Both the position numbers and the translations under genes were made by a program. From NCBI RefSeq assembly GCF_000380335.1, contig NC_021149.1:4764501-4828500 (forward strand): a stretch of 64,000 nucleotides of DNA. Direction: 5' to 3'. Numbering within the stretch: the first letter of the stretch is position 1; each line of letters begins with the position of its first letter. A model generated the notes under the pieces. The model was not told the origin of the DNA, made no database searches, and saw nothing but the letters and a program-made list of their open reading frames with translations. Source of the stretch: Azotobacter vinelandii CA. GTDB taxonomy: Bacteria > Pseudomonadota > Gammaproteobacteria > Pseudomonadales > Pseudomonadaceae. Positions 50,817 through 62,622 of the stretch are shown in pieces.

Positions 50817-52076
50817 TTACTTCCGCTTCATCGACTGGAAGAATTCCTCGTTGGTCTTGGTATCCTTCAGACGATCGAGCAGGAATTCGATGGCGGCGAT
50901 CTCGTCCATGGGATGCAGGATCTTGCGCAGGATCCACATGCGCTGCAGTTCCTCTTCACCGGTCAGGAGTTCTTCGCGGCGGGTACCGGAGCGATTGATG
51001 TTGATCGCCGGGAACACACGCTTCTCGGCGACGCGCCGGTCGAGCTGCAGCTCCAGGTTGCCCGTACCCTTGAACTCCTCGTAGATCACTTCGTCCATCT
51101 TCGAGCCGGTTTCCACCAGCGCAGTGGCGAGGATGGTGAGGCTGCCGCCCTCCTCGATGTTGCGCGCGGCACCGAAGAAACGCTTGGGCTTTTCCAGTGC
51201 ATGGGCGTCGACACCGCCGGTGAGTACCTTGCCGGAGCTGGGGATCACGGTGTTGTAGGCGCGCGCCAGGCGGGTGATGGAGTCGAGCAGAATCACCACG
51301 TCCTTCTTGTGTTCGACCAGGCGCTTGGCCTTCTCGATGACCATCTCGGCGACCTGCACGTGGCGGGTCGGCGGCTCGTCGAAGGTGGAGGCGACCACTT
51401 CGCCGCGCACGGTGCGCTGCATCTCGGTCACCTCTTCCGGACGCTCGTCGATGAGCAGGACGATCAGGTGACACTCGGGATTGTTGCGCGTGATGTTGCT
51501 GGCGATGTTCTGCAGCATGATCGTCTTGCCGGCCTTCGGCGGCGCGACGATCAGGCCACGCTGGCCCTTGCCGATCGGCGCGCAGAGGTCGATCACGCGG
51601 CCGGTGAGGTCTTCGGTGGAGCCGTTGCCGGCTTCCATGGTGAGACGAGCATTGGGGAACAGCGGGGTGAGGTTTTCGAAGAGGATCTTGTTCTTCGCGT
51701 TTTCCGGCCGGTCGAAGTTGATCGAGTCGACCTTGAGCAGCGCGAAGTAGCGCTCGCCCTCCTTCGGCGGGCGGATCTTGCCGACGATGGTGTCGCCGGT
51801 GCGCAGGTTGAAGCGGCGGATCTGGCTCGGCGAGACGTAGATGTCGTCCGGCCCGGCCAAATAGGAGGAATCCGCGCTGCGCAGGAATCCGAAACCATCC
51901 TGAAGAATCTCCAGCACGCCATCACCGGAGATTTCCTCGCCGCTTTTCGCATGCTTCTTCAGCAGGGAGAAGATCACATCCTGCTTGCGCGAACGGGCCA
52001 TGTTCTCCAGGCCCATCTGTTCGGCCATTTCCAGCAGTTCGGTAATAGGCTTTTGCTTGAGTTCGGTCAGATTCAT
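50817..52076 (-). CDS. rho: Transcription termination factor Rho
   Basis: The 419-residue RNA-dependent ATPase. The N-terminal RNA-binding fold has [20 protein letters not shown], Walker A is [11 protein letters not shown], and Walker B is [15 protein letters not shown] with the Q and R loops following. This is the standard proteobacterial form, with no insertion. It lies 329 bases downstream of trxA in the same direction; that gap probably holds the rho leader. Confidence 0.98.
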   Translation of the reverse strand: MNLTELKQKPITELLEMAEQMGLENMARSRKQDVIFSLLKKHAKSGEEISGDGVLEILQDGFGFLRSADSSYLAGPDDIYVSPSQIRRFNLRTGDTIVGKIRPPKEGERYFALLKVDSINFDRPENAKNKILFENLTPLFPNARLTMEAGNGSTEDLTGRVIDLCAPIGKGQRGLIVAPPKAGKTIMLQNIASNITRNNPECHLIVLLIDERPEEVTEMQRTVRGEVVASTFDEPPTRHVQVAEMVIEKAKRLVEHKKDVVILLDSITRLARAYNTVIPSSGKVLTGGVDAHALEKPKRFFGAARNIEEGGSLTILATALVETGSKMDEVIYEEFKGTGNLELQLDRRVAEKRVFPAININRSGTRREELLTGEEELQRMWILRKILHPMDEIAAIEFLLDRLKDTKTNEEFFQSMKRK

Positions 52077-52405
52077 AAGACGATAAGAGGGCAGAAAGCG
52101 TTGAGCTTGGGAAAGCCGCGCCGCAGGGAAGGCGATCGGATCGCTGTACTTGTTCTAAAAGAGGTGCGTCGGCGACGACTGACGGAGGACAGCGATAAAG
52201 ATAGATTCGCTGCGAGAGCCGAATCTAACACCCTGAAAAAGGTGCGTCCAGCCTCGCGCGACAAAAACCATGACCCCGAATGCGGCGAGCGGGGCGCTCC
52301 CGGCCTTTCTCTCGATACGCAAGACTCGCCGGACCGGGACCAGCCACTCCTGGCTTTCATGCTTCCAGCCGGCCCGGGAGCGAAGGATGCGCTTGACGGG
52401 CGAAC
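52077..52405 (-). other. Intergenic region and leader of rho
   Basis: 329 bases between trxA and rho. No ORF on either strand looks protein-like. In many bacteria Rho autoregulates in a long untranslated leader at this place; C-rich, G-poor tracts of the kind Rho binds could not be judged with confidence. Confidence 0.45.
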
Positions 52406-52732
52406 TCAGATATTGCTGTCGAGAAAGGCGGCCAACTGCGATTTCGACAAGGCGCCCACCTTGGTCGCCTCGACATTGCCGCCCTTGAACAGCATCAGGG
52501 TCGGAATGCCACGCACCCCGTACTTCGCCGGAGTACCCTGGTTTTCATCGATGTTGAGCTTGCAGATTTTCAGCCGGCCTTCGTAATCCTTGGCGATTTC
52601 GTTGAGCACCGGGGCGATCATCTTGCACGGCCCGCACCATTCGGCCCAATAGTCGACGAGCACCGGCCCCTCGGCCTGAAGCACGTCCTGCTCGAAGCTG
52701 GCGTCGCTGACATTGGTGATGAGTTCGCTCAT
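52406..52732 (-). CDS. trxA: Thioredoxin 1
   Basis: A 108-residue thioredoxin with the redox site WCGPC and the sequences [10 protein letters not shown] and [12 protein letters not shown] that include the cis-proline. It reduces protein disulfides and serves ribonucleotide reductase and PAPS reductase. The trxA-rho order and the divergent ppx gene are as in P. aeruginosa. Confidence 0.97.
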   Translation of the reverse strand: MSELITNVSDASFEQDVLQAEGPVLVDYWAEWCGPCKMIAPVLNEIAKDYEGRLKICKLNIDENQGTPAKYGVRGIPTLMLFKGGNVEATKVGALSKSQLAAFLDSNI

Positions 52733-53035
52733 GGAAAATCTCCGTGGTCGGAAGCACAAATTTCCGGACATGATAGCCCGCATTGATCGGCACAGGAAGG
52801 CGAGCGCGCCACCCCGGCCCCGGCAGAGCGGCCGGGGGCATCCGGCCGTGCGGGGCCGCCGCCTGCCCGTCGCCCCGCAGCTTCACCAAGGGACATTCGG
52901 GCGCATCGTCCTCGAGCGGGGTCGGGCCTTATAATGAACCGTTTACCATACAGGCCCTTGGACCCTTCATCCGTAAACTGGTACAACCGCTCTTCCCGTG
53001 GCCGGACGGCGCGGTTCTGCCATCGAGACCCTGAC

Positions 53036-54541
53036 ATGCCAAAGACCCAAGCCGAGAACTTTCCCCTGATTGCCGCCATAGATCTTGGCTCCAACAGCTT
53101 CCACATGGTGCTGGCCAAAGCCGACCAGACCGAGATCCGCCCGCTCGAGCGCCTGGGCGAGAAGGTCCAGTTGGGAGCGGGGCTCGACGACCAGCACCAG
53201 CTCAGCGAGGAAGCCATGCAACGCGGCCTCGACTGCCTGCGCCGCTTCGCCCAGTTGATCAACGGCCTGCCCAGGGGGGCGGTGCGTATCGTCGCCACCA
53301 ACGCCATGCGCGAAGCGCGCAACCGCAACGAATTCATCCGCCGCGCGAACGAAATACTCGGGCATCCGGTGGAGGTGATCTCCGGCCGCGAGGAGGCGCG
53401 CCTGATCTATCTCGGCGTCTCCCACACACTACCCAGCGCAGCCGGCAAGCGCCTGGTCGTCGACATCGGCGGCGGCAGCACGGAATTCATCATCGGCGAG
53501 AGTTTCGAGCCGCTGCTGCGCGAAAGCCTGCAGATGGGCAGCGTCAGCTACACCCGCCAGCATTTCGCCGATGGCAAGATCACCCCGGCCCGCTATACCC
53601 GAGCCTATACCGCGGCGCGCCTGGAGCTGATGGCCATCGAGAACGCCCTGCAGCGCACGGGCTGGCAGGAGGCGGTGGGCTCCTCGGGGACCATCCGCGC
53701 GATCGGCCAGGCGATCCAGGCCGGCGGCTACAGCAACGGCGAGGTGACCGCCGAAGGCATCGCCTGGCTGAAGCGCAAGCTGTTCAAGATCGGCGAGGTG
53801 GACAAGCTCGACCTGGAAGGCATCAAGCCGGACCGCCGCGCCATCTTCCCTGCCGGCCTGGCGGTGCTGGAGGCCGTGTTCAACGCCCTGTCGCTGCAGA
53901 CGATGATCTATTCCGACGGCGCCCTGCGCGAAGGCGTGCTCTACGACCTGCTCGGCCGCCACCATCACGAGGACGTCCGCGAGCGCACCCTGGTCTCGCT
54001 GATGGAGCGCTATCGCGTCGATGTGGAGCAGGCGGCGCGGGTCGAGGCCAAGGCGCTCTCCGCGCTGGACCAGGTGGCCGAGGCCTGGGGCCTGGAGGAC
54101 GACAGCTATCGCGAACTGCTGAGCTGGGCGGCGCGGGTGCACGAGATCGGCCTGGACATCGCCCACTATCACTACCACAAGCACGGCGCCTACCTGATCG
54201 AGCACTCCGACCTGGCCGGCTTCTCGCGCAAGGATCAGCAGATGCTTGCCTTGCTGGTCCGTGGCCACCGGCGCAACATCCCGCGGGACAAGTTCAGCGA
54301 GTTCAGCAGCGACGATGGCGACAAACTGGTGCGGTTGTGCATCCTGCTGCGGGTCGCGATCCTCTTCCACCACATCAGGGGAACCCAGGAAATGCCCAAG
54401 GTGCAGTTCCGCGCCAGCGAACGCACGCTGGAGCTGATCTTCCCCGAGGGCTGGCTGAACGCCAATCCGCTGACCCAGGCCGACTTCGCCCAGGAAGCCG
54501 AGTGGCTGGCGCGGGTCGGCTATACCATCCAGGCGCGCTGA
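53036..54541 (+). CDS. ppx: Exopolyphosphatase
   Basis: Ppx releases phosphate from polyphosphate ends and belongs to the Ppx/GppA family. The 501-residue protein has [18 protein letters not shown] and [14 protein letters not shown] nucleotide/phosphate loops and a C-terminal HD-like domain. I chose ATG 53036; an in-frame ATG at 52934 would add residues that are not family-like. It reads toward ppk, with the stops 46 bases apart. Confidence 0.95.
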   Translation: MPKTQAENFPLIAAIDLGSNSFHMVLAKADQTEIRPLERLGEKVQLGAGLDDQHQLSEEAMQRGLDCLRRFAQLINGLPRGAVRIVATNAMREARNRNEFIRRANEILGHPVEVISGREEARLIYLGVSHTLPSAAGKRLVVDIGGGSTEFIIGESFEPLLRESLQMGSVSYTRQHFADGKITPARYTRAYTAARLELMAIENALQRTGWQEAVGSSGTIRAIGQAIQAGGYSNGEVTAEGIAWLKRKLFKIGEVDKLDLEGIKPDRRAIFPAGLAVLEAVFNALSLQTMIYSDGALREGVLYDLLGRHHHEDVRERTLVSLMERYRVDVEQAARVEAKALSALDQVAEAWGLEDDSYRELLSWAARVHEIGLDIAHYHYHKHGAYLIEHSDLAGFSRKDQQMLALLVRGHRRNIPRDKFSEFSSDDGDKLVRLCILLRVAILFHHIRGTQEMPKVQFRASERTLELIFPEGWLNANPLTQADFAQEAEWLARVGYTIQAR

Positions 54542-54587
54542 GGGCCTGGCGGCGGGCCCGCCATCCGGTGGGCTCCGCCGCGTATCC

Positions 54588-56810
54588 TCAGCGGGTACCC
54601 AGCGTGGGACTGCTCAGCTTCTCCAGCAGCATGGCCTGCGCGTTGCGCGGGTTCTGGTTGCCGCTCGGGCTGTTGCGCACGTAACTGCCGTCGGGCAGCA
54701 ACTGCCAGCTCTGCGTGTTGTCGCCGAGGTAGGCCTCCAGCTCCTTCTTCACCCGCAGCATCAGCTTCTTGCCCTCGACCGGGAAGCAGGTCTCGACCCG
54801 CCGGTCGAGGTTACGCTCCATCCAGTCGGCACTGGACAGATAGATCTTTTCCTCGCCGCCGTTGAGGAAGTAGAACACTCGCGTGTGCTCGAGGAAACGG
54901 CCGATGATCGAGCGCACCTGGATGTTATGCGAAACCCCCAGGATGCCCGGACGCAGGCAGCACATGCCGCGCACGATCAGATCGACCCGCACCCCGGTCT
55001 GGCTGGCCTTGTACAGCGCCCGGATCATCTTCGCGTCGGTCAGGCCGTTGACCTTGATGATGATGTGCGCCGGCCGGCCTTCGCTGGCATGCTGAGTCTC
55101 CTGGGCGATCATGTCGAGCAGGGCCTTCTTCAGGGTGAAGGGCGCGTGCAGCAGCTTCTTCATGCGCAGGGTCTTGCCCATTCCGATCAACTGGCTGAAC
55201 AGCTTGGAGACGTCCTCGCACAGCGCCACGTCGGCGGTCAGCAGGCTGTAGTCGGTATACAGCCGGGCATTGCCGGTGTGGTAGTTGCCGGTCCCGAGGT
55301 GCGCATAGCGGCGCAGCTCGCCGTTCTCGCGGCGCAGGATCAGCATCACCTTGGCATGGGTCTTGAAGCCGACCACCCCGTAGATGACCACCGCGCCGGC
55401 CTGTTGCAGGCGACTGGCCAGTTGCAGGTTGGACTCCTCGTCGAAGCGCGCGCGCAACTCGATCACCGCAGTGACCTCCTTGCCGTTGCGCGCCGCTTCC
55501 ACCAGGGCGTCGACGATCTCCGAGTTGGCCCCCGAGCGGTACAGCGTCTGCTTGATCGCCAGTACATGGGGGTCCTTGGCCGCCTGGCGCAGCAGATCGA
55601 CTACCGGCGTGAAGGACTCGAACGGATGCAGCAGCAGCATGTCCTGCTTGCCGATCACGTTGAACATGTTCTCGCTGTTCTGCAGCGCCTTGGGAATCGC
55701 CGGAGTGAAGGGTGCATGCTGCAGTTCGGGATGACTGTCCAGGCCGGTGATGCTGAACAGGCGGGTCAGGTTGACCGGGCCGTCGACCCGGTACAGCTCC
55801 GCCTCGGACAATCCGAACTGCTTGAGCAGATAGCCGGTCAGGTGCTGCGGGCAGGTGTCCACCACCTCCAGCCGCACCGCATCGCCGAAACGCCGGGAGT
55901 ACAGTTCGCCGCGCAGGGCGCGGGCCAGGTCCTCGACATCCTCGTCCACCGACAGGTCGGCGTTGCGGGTCAGGCGAAACTGGTAGCAGCCCTTGACCTT
56001 CATGCCCTGGAACAGGTCGTCGGCATGCGCATGGATCATCGAGGAAAGGAAGACGAAGTTGTCGCCCGGACCGCCGACCTCCTCCGGTATACGGATCACC
56101 CGCGGCAGCAGGCGCGGTGCCGGTAGTATCGCCAGACCGGAATCGCGGCCGAAGGCGTCCAGCCCCTCCAGCTCGACGATGAAGTTCAGGCTCTTGTTCA
56201 CCAGCAACGGGAAGGGGTGCGTCGGATCGAGACCGATCGGCGTCATGATCGGCGCAATCTCTTCGCGGAAGTAGCGGCGCACCCAGGCCTTGACCTTGAG
56301 CGTCCAGTTCCGGCGACGGATGAAATTGATCTGGTGGCGCGCCAGCTCGGGCAGCAGCACCTCGTTGAGGATGGCGTACTGACGATCCACCAGTTCATGC
56401 ACCTGATCGCTGATCCAGGGCAGCACCTGATGCGGCTGCAAGCCATCGGCGCCGGCCAGTTCGCGGGCGAAGGCGACCTGCTTCTTCAGACCAGCGACGC
56501 GGATCTGGAAGAACTCGTCGAGGTTACTGGAGAAGATCAGCAGGAACTTCAGCCGCTCGAGCGGCGGATAGGATTCGTCCAGCGCCTGCGCCAATACGCG
56601 GGCATTGAACTGCAACTGGGACAGTTCGCGATGGATGTACAGGCTGGTGTCGTCCAGGCTCTGCACCGATGCGTGCGGCGCCTCCGCGGCCGGCTCGCCC
56701 TGGACGGGTGCCTCCTCCTGTCCGGGCTCACCCTTCTGCAGCCCGGCGGACGCCTCGTCCGCCGGTTCGGCTTCGAGCAAGGCTTTGTCGTTGAGACCTT
56801 CAGTGTTCAT
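54588..56810 (-). CDS. ppk: Polyphosphate kinase 1
   Basis: Ppk reversibly polymerises the gamma phosphate of ATP into polyphosphate. The 740-residue protein has an acidic, low-complexity N-terminal 50 residues ([20 protein letters not shown]), typical of Pseudomonas, then [20 protein letters not shown]. The PLD-like catalytic region has [20 protein letters not shown], with the autophosphorylated His. It is convergent with ppx and 18 bases after hemB on the same strand. Confidence 0.97.
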   Translation of the reverse strand: MNTEGLNDKALLEAEPADEASAGLQKGEPGQEEAPVQGEPAAEAPHASVQSLDDTSLYIHRELSQLQFNARVLAQALDESYPPLERLKFLLIFSSNLDEFFQIRVAGLKKQVAFARELAGADGLQPHQVLPWISDQVHELVDRQYAILNEVLLPELARHQINFIRRRNWTLKVKAWVRRYFREEIAPIMTPIGLDPTHPFPLLVNKSLNFIVELEGLDAFGRDSGLAILPAPRLLPRVIRIPEEVGGPGDNFVFLSSMIHAHADDLFQGMKVKGCYQFRLTRNADLSVDEDVEDLARALRGELYSRRFGDAVRLEVVDTCPQHLTGYLLKQFGLSEAELYRVDGPVNLTRLFSITGLDSHPELQHAPFTPAIPKALQNSENMFNVIGKQDMLLLHPFESFTPVVDLLRQAAKDPHVLAIKQTLYRSGANSEIVDALVEAARNGKEVTAVIELRARFDEESNLQLASRLQQAGAVVIYGVVGFKTHAKVMLILRRENGELRRYAHLGTGNYHTGNARLYTDYSLLTADVALCEDVSKLFSQLIGMGKTLRMKKLLHAPFTLKKALLDMIAQETQHASEGRPAHIIIKVNGLTDAKMIRALYKASQTGVRVDLIVRGMCCLRPGILGVSHNIQVRSIIGRFLEHTRVFYFLNGGEEKIYLSSADWMERNLDRRVETCFPVEGKKLMLRVKKELEAYLGDNTQSWQLLPDGSYVRNSPSGNQNPRNAQAMLLEKLSSPTLGTR

Positions 56811-56828
56811 CTGTACTTCCCGGGAAAG

Positions 56829-58199
<1,371 letters not shown>

Positions 58200-58853
58200 A
58201 TGAGCAAGAAAGTTGCCGTCATCCTCTCCGGTTGCGGCGTCTACGACGGCTCCGAAATCTACGAGAGCGTGCTCACCCTGCTGCGCCTCGACCAGCGCGG
58301 CGCCCAGGTGCAGTGCTTCGCGCCGAACGTTCCGCAACTGCATGTGATCGACCACTACCGCGGCGAGGAAGTACAGGAAAGCCGCAACGTGCTGGTGGAG
58401 GCGGCACGCCTGGCCCGTGGCAACATCAAGGATGTCCGCGAAGGCAAGGTGGAGGACTTCGATGCGCTGATCCTGCCCGGCGGCTTCGGTGCGGCGAAGA
58501 ACCTCTCCGACTTCGCGGTCAGCGGCGCCAACTGCACGGTGCAGCCCGACGTGCTGGCCTTCGCCCAGGCCTTCGCCCGGGCCGGCAAGCCGGTGGGCCT
58601 GATCTGCATCGCGCCGGCGCTGGCTGCGAGAATCTACGGTCCCGGCGTGGTCTGCACCATCGGCAACGATCCGGACACCGCCGCCGCCCTGACCAAGATG
58701 GGCGCCCAGCATGAAAACTGCGCGGTGGACGAGATCGTCGTCGACACCGAGCGCAAGCTGGTCACCACGCCTGCCTACATGCTCGCCAAGTCGATCGGCG
58801 AAACCGCCGGCGGCATCAACAAGCTGGTCGATCGCGTCCTCGAACTGGCCTGA
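58200..58853 (+). CDS. elbB: ElbB-type DJ-1/PfpI-family glyoxalase
   Basis: A 217-residue protein of the DJ-1/PfpI superfamily, ElbB subgroup (isoprenoid-biosynthesis associated). It begins KKVAVILSGCGVYDGSEIYE and has LILPGGFGAAKNLSDFA and the nucleophile region GLICIAPALAARIYG with Cys. ElbB has weak glyoxalase activity in E. coli; its main role is unclear. An AGGAGG site precedes the ATG. It is convergent with the UPF0178 gene, 6 bases apart. Confidence 0.92.
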   Translation: MSKKVAVILSGCGVYDGSEIYESVLTLLRLDQRGAQVQCFAPNVPQLHVIDHYRGEEVQESRNVLVEAARLARGNIKDVREGKVEDFDALILPGGFGAAKNLSDFAVSGANCTVQPDVLAFAQAFARAGKPVGLICIAPALAARIYGPGVVCTIGNDPDTAAALTKMGAQHENCAVDEIVVDTERKLVTTPAYMLAKSIGETAGGINKLVDRVLELA

Positions 58854-58859
58854 GCCGGC

Positions 58860-59309
58860 TCAGCGGCTCAGACGCACCAGCAGGCGATCCAGGGCATTGG
58901 CGAAGGCCTGCCGCTCGCGCTCGCCGTAGGGCGGCTGGCCACCACCCATCTGGCCCTGGTCGCGCAGGTCGCTGAGCAGGTTGCGCAGCGCCAGACGCTC
59001 GCCCATGTTGCGCTCGTCGAACTCCCGGCCGCGCGGGTCCAGCGCGGCCACCCCCTTCTTGAACAGGCGGTCGGCGAGCGGGATGTCGCTGCAGATCACC
59101 AGATCCCCTGATTCGGCGTGCTCCACCAGGTAATCGTCGGCCGCATCGAGACCGCTCGGCACCACGATCAGCCGTACGCAGGCGAACGCCGGCTTGGCCT
59201 GGCTCTGGCCGGCCACCAGCAGCACTTCGAAATTGCGCTTCAAGGCGAACTTGATCACCAGATCCTTGGCCGCCCGCGGGCAGGCGTCGGCATCGATCCA
59301 CACGCGCAC
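58860..59309 (-). CDS. YaiI/YqxD-family (UPF0178) protein
   Basis: A 149-residue protein. It starts VRVWIDADACPRAAKDLVIK, with PIN-like acidic residues in WIDADACP and LVICSDIPLADR, suggesting a nuclease-like fold, and ends in a basic tail. The GTG at 59309 has GGAG at good distance; an upstream in-frame ATG is less likely. Function is not established for the family. Confidence 0.88.
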   Translation of the reverse strand: MRVWIDADACPRAAKDLVIKFALKRNFEVLLVAGQSQAKPAFACVRLIVVPSGLDAADDYLVEHAESGDLVICSDIPLADRLFKKGVAALDPRGREFDERNMGERLALRNLLSDLRDQGQMGGGQPPYGERERQAFANALDRLLVRLSR

Positions 59310-59378
59310 GTCTCGACTCCTTCGGGAAAACGCCAACATGACGAAAAACAGCCGGACAAGGCCCCCGGAACGGGGCTC

Positions 59379-59534
59379 CTAGTGACAACCGCCGCCGGAG
59401 CAGCCGTCGCACTTGCCACGCTTCCCCGCCTCCGTCGCCTTGTGCCGACGCGGCAGGTAGCGGCGCAGCAGATAGAGCAGCGCGCCGATGACCATCAACC
59501 CGACGATGGCGCCCTGAATCCACTGCCCGTCCAT
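59379..59534 (-). CDS. Small Cys-rich FeoB-associated membrane protein
   Basis: A 51-residue protein with one N-terminal helix (IQGAIVGLMVIGALLYLL), a basic loop, and a cysteine-rich end CDGCSGGGCH. It follows feoB by 14 bases and is of the FeoB-associated Cys-rich membrane type, though not the winged-helix FeoC. The three cysteines and histidine may bind iron. It completes a feoA-feoB-small protein operon. Confidence 0.85.
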   Translation of the reverse strand: MDGQWIQGAIVGLMVIGALLYLLRRYLPRRHKATEAGKRGKCDGCSGGGCH

Positions 59535-59548
59535 CCCGTCGCGCTCCT

Positions 59549-61405
59549 TCAGGCCCAGGCCGCAGCCAGATGGCGCACCAGCAGCGCCGCGACATAGGCC
59601 AGGGCGAACAGGTACGCGGTGAAGATCAGCGTGGCCCGCCGGGAGTTGGTTTCGCGCCTGACCACGGCGATGGTCGACAGGCACTGCGGCGCATAGACGA
59701 ACCAGGCCAAATAGGCCAGTGCCACCGGCAGGCTCCAGCTATGGGCCAGGGTGCTGCCCAGCGCGGCGTCGCCACCGCCCACCGCATAGACGGTGGCCAG
59801 CGTGCTGACCGCCACCTCGCGCGCGGCCATGGCCGGAATCAGGGCGATGCACATCTGCCAACTGAAGCCCAGCGGCTCGAACAGCGGCTGCATGAGCGCA
59901 CCCAGCTTACCGGCGAAGCTGTATTCGATGGCCGGCAGGGCGGCGTCCTCCGGCGCACCGGGGAAGGTCGCCAGGAACCACAGCACGATGGACAGCGCGA
60001 GGATGATGGTCCCCACGCGGCGGAGGAAAATCCAGGCGCGTTCCTTCAGACCCAGCAGGAAGTGGTACAGATTGGGCCAGCGGTAATTGGGCAGCTCCAG
60101 CAATAGCGGGAAGGACTCGCTCTTCCCCTGCCGCCGGCGGCAGACCCAGGCCACCAGCGCGGCACTGGCGATCCCGGCGACGTACAGGCAGAACAGGGTG
60201 ACTCCTTGCAGATTGAACAGGCCCCAGACCGTGCGCTGCGGCACGAAGGCGCCGATCACCAGCGCATATACCGGCAGGCGCGCCGAACAGGTCATCAGCG
60301 GCGCCGTCATGATGGTGACCAGACGCTCGTGCGGATTGGAAATCGAGCGCGTGGACATGATCCCGGGCACCGCGCAGGCGAAGCTGGACAGCAGCGGGAT
60401 GAACGAGCGGCCGGACAAGCCGACGCCGCGCATCATGCGATCGAGCAGGAAGGCCGCACGGGGCAGGTAGCCGGAATCCTCCAGCGCCAGGATGAAGGCG
60501 AACAGGATGATGATCTGCGGCAGGAAGACCAGCACGCTGCCCATCCCGGCGATCAGGCCGTCCACCACGAAGTCATGCAGGATGCCCTCCGGCAGCAGTG
60601 CGCCGACCTGCCCGCCCAACCAGCCGACCAGAGCCTCGATGCCATCCATCAGCGGCGCCGCCCAGGCGAATACCGCCTGGAACATCAACAGCAGGGTAGC
60701 CGCGAGGATCACCAGTCCCAGCACCGGGTGCATGACCAGCGCATCCAGCCGGTCCTGCCAGCGCGGTGCGGATGCCGGCGCCTCGACGCAGTCGGCCAGC
60801 AGGGCGTCGATGCGCGCATACAGGGACTCCACCGCCTCGCCTCGCTCGGGCAGGCCGAGACTGCCCGTGCGGCTCTTCAGGTCGAGGGCCAGGGTGCGCA
60901 GGGCGGCCTGCAGGGCGGCCACGCCGTTGCGGCGCACGGCGACGGTTTCCACCACCGGCATGCCCAGGCGCTCGGCCAGCAGGTCGGTACGGATGTTGAT
61001 GCCGCGCTGGCGGGCGGCGTCGGCCAGGTTGAGCACCAGGATCATCGGCAGGCCCAGCGCCTTCAGCTCCAGCACCAGGCGCAGGCCCAGCTTGATGTTG
61101 GTTGCGTCGACGACCGCCACCAGCGCGTCGGGACGCACTTCGCCGGGCATCTCGCCGAGGATGACGCGACGCGCCACCTGCTCGTCCGGCGAGGCCACGT
61201 ACAAGCTGTAGGTGCCGGGCAGGTCGATCAGTTCGGCCGGGCGGGACAGGCCGGCCAGCGGGCCGCTGCGCTTTTCCACGGTGACGCCGGCATAGTTCGC
61301 CACCTTGGCCCTGGCGCCGGTCAGGCAGTTGAAGAGCGCGGTCTTGCCGCAGTTGGGGTTGCCCACCAGAGCGAAGTGCAGAACGGACTGGGACATGGGG
61401 GGCAT
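59549..61405 (-). CDS. feoB: Ferrous iron transporter FeoB
   Basis: About 618 residues. The G-domain has G1 GNPNCGKTALFN, G3 DLPGTYSLY, and NLAD as the G4 element. Two gate regions of membrane helices follow (SGYLPRAAFLLDRMMRGVGL and CAVPGIMSTRS). It is shorter than the roughly 770-residue E. coli and P. aeruginosa forms and belongs to the compact type. The ATG at 61405 shares one base with the feoA stop; ATG at 61396 is an alternative. It imports Fe(II). Confidence 0.95.
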   Translation of the reverse strand: MPPMSQSVLHFALVGNPNCGKTALFNCLTGARAKVANYAGVTVEKRSGPLAGLSRPAELIDLPGTYSLYVASPDEQVARRVILGEMPGEVRPDALVAVVDATNIKLGLRLVLELKALGLPMILVLNLADAARQRGINIRTDLLAERLGMPVVETVAVRRNGVAALQAALRTLALDLKSRTGSLGLPERGEAVESLYARIDALLADCVEAPASAPRWQDRLDALVMHPVLGLVILAATLLLMFQAVFAWAAPLMDGIEALVGWLGGQVGALLPEGILHDFVVDGLIAGMGSVLVFLPQIIILFAFILALEDSGYLPRAAFLLDRMMRGVGLSGRSFIPLLSSFACAVPGIMSTRSISNPHERLVTIMTAPLMTCSARLPVYALVIGAFVPQRTVWGLFNLQGVTLFCLYVAGIASAALVAWVCRRRQGKSESFPLLLELPNYRWPNLYHFLLGLKERAWIFLRRVGTIILALSIVLWFLATFPGAPEDAALPAIEYSFAGKLGALMQPLFEPLGFSWQMCIALIPAMAAREVAVSTLATVYAVGGGDAALGSTLAHSWSLPVALAYLAWFVYAPQCLSTIAVVRRETNSRRATLIFTAYLFALAYVAALLVRHLAAAWA

Positions 61406-61704
61406 CACGCGGAATGAAGGATGGCGAGGACTTTCTCGGCTTCGGCGCGGCGCAGGCCGAATTTGGTACCGTTGATGCGCACGGCGATCGGATCGGTGCC
61501 GAACAGGCCGAAGCCGATGACCTGCAGTGTGGCGCCGGGCAGAAAGCCCAACTCTTTCAGCCGCAAGGTCACCTGATCGTCCATGTCGCCGAACAGGGCG
61601 CTGGCGGCGATTTCCACGACCCTGGCCCTGGAGCCCTTGGGTAGCCGGTGCAAAGGGGTGTGGGCGGACGATGCGTCGCTGCCGTCGAAGGTTTTACTGG
61701 GCAT
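61405..61704 (-). CDS. feoA: FeoA-domain protein
   Basis: A 99-residue SH3-like FeoA protein. The middle has LHRLPKGSRARVVEIAASAL and LKELGFLPGATLQVIGF, the family's conserved parts. FeoA supports FeoB-mediated Fe(II) uptake. The N-terminal 17 residues (MPSKTFDGSDASSAHTP) are an unusual polar extension. It is the first gene of feoA-feoB-small protein. Confidence 0.92.
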   Translation of the reverse strand: MPSKTFDGSDASSAHTPLHRLPKGSRARVVEIAASALFGDMDDQVTLRLKELGFLPGATLQVIGFGLFGTDPIAVRINGTKFGLRRAEAEKVLAILHSA

Positions 61705-61713
61705 TCCTGAGTC

Positions 61714-61737
61714 TCAATAATCGAGATTGATTATTAA
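61714..61737. promoter_or_regulatory. AT-rich palindrome before feoA (Fur/Anr candidate)
   Basis: AATAATC and GATTATT frame six bases in an otherwise GC-rich region directly upstream of feoA. TCAAT and ATTGA also form an inner dyad. It resembles a Fur box, and a FNR/Anr half-site is possible, but neither consensus is complete. Confidence 0.45.
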
Positions 61738-61812
61738 TGTTGGCGGATGCGGCAGCCAAGTGCAACAAAAGGGCAGCGGCGGCGATCGACAGCGCCCTGC
61801 CGCGCCGAAGCC

Positions 61813-62571
61813 TCAGCCCGGCAAATCCTTGCGCAATTTCACCGGCTCGCCGGGTTTGCGCTTGAGAACGCTGCGCATGCGGATATTGAGCGTCTCGACG
61901 ATCAGGGAAAAGATCATCGCGAAGTAGATGTAGCCCCTCGGCACATGCACCTCGAAAGACTCGGCCACCAGCAGGGTGCCGACCACGATGAGAAAAGACA
62001 GTGCGAGCATCTTCAGCGACGGGTGCTTATCGATGAACTCGCCGATGGCGCCGGAAGCGGCCATCATCAGCAGCACGGCGATGATGATCGCGGCGATCAT
62101 CACCGGCAGGTTCTGCACCAGCCCGACCGCGGTGACCACCGAGTCCAGGGAGAAGATGATATCGATCAGCGCGATCTGCAGGATCACGCCGACGAGGCCA
62201 GCCCTGGCACGGCCCCCATGGGCTTCCTCCTGCGCTTCGCCCTCGAGGCTGCTCCAGATTTCCAGGGTGCTCTTGAACAGTAGGAACAGACCGCCGAAGA
62301 ACAGGATCAGGTCGCGTCCGGAGATACCCTGGCCGAACACCGCGAACAGATCATGGGTCAGGCGCATCACCCAGGTGATCGACAGCAGCAGCAGGATCCG
62401 CGTCCCCATGGCCAGCGCCATGCCGAGGAGGCGAGCCCTGGTTTGTTCCCCCTTCGGCAGGCGACTGACCAGGATCGAAATGAAAATGATGTTGTCGATG
62501 CCGAGAACGATTTCCAGAGCAGTCAGGGTAAGGAGCGCGACCCAAGTCTGCGGGTTGGCGAGCCACTCCAT
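61813..62571 (-). CDS. TerC-family integral membrane protein
   Basis: A 252-residue membrane protein with about seven helices. Typical TerC motifs are LEIVLGIDNIIFISILVSRL (with acidic Glu and Asp in the helix) and DIIFSLDSVVTAVGLV. TerC-like proteins are linked to metal, often manganese, efflux. It stands alone between feoA and the ABC-F gene; the polar residues inside the helices may bind a cation. Confidence 0.92.
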   Translation of the reverse strand: MEWLANPQTWVALLTLTALEIVLGIDNIIFISILVSRLPKGEQTRARLLGMALAMGTRILLLLSITWVMRLTHDLFAVFGQGISGRDLILFFGGLFLLFKSTLEIWSSLEGEAQEEAHGGRARAGLVGVILQIALIDIIFSLDSVVTAVGLVQNLPVMIAAIIIAVLLMMAASGAIGEFIDKHPSLKMLALSFLIVVGTLLVAESFEVHVPRGYIYFAMIFSLIVETLNIRMRSVLKRKPGEPVKLRKDLPG

Positions 62572-62622
62572 TCGAGGCTACCTCTCGCGGTGGGGATGGA
62601 AAATCCTGTCCATGTCCTGCGC

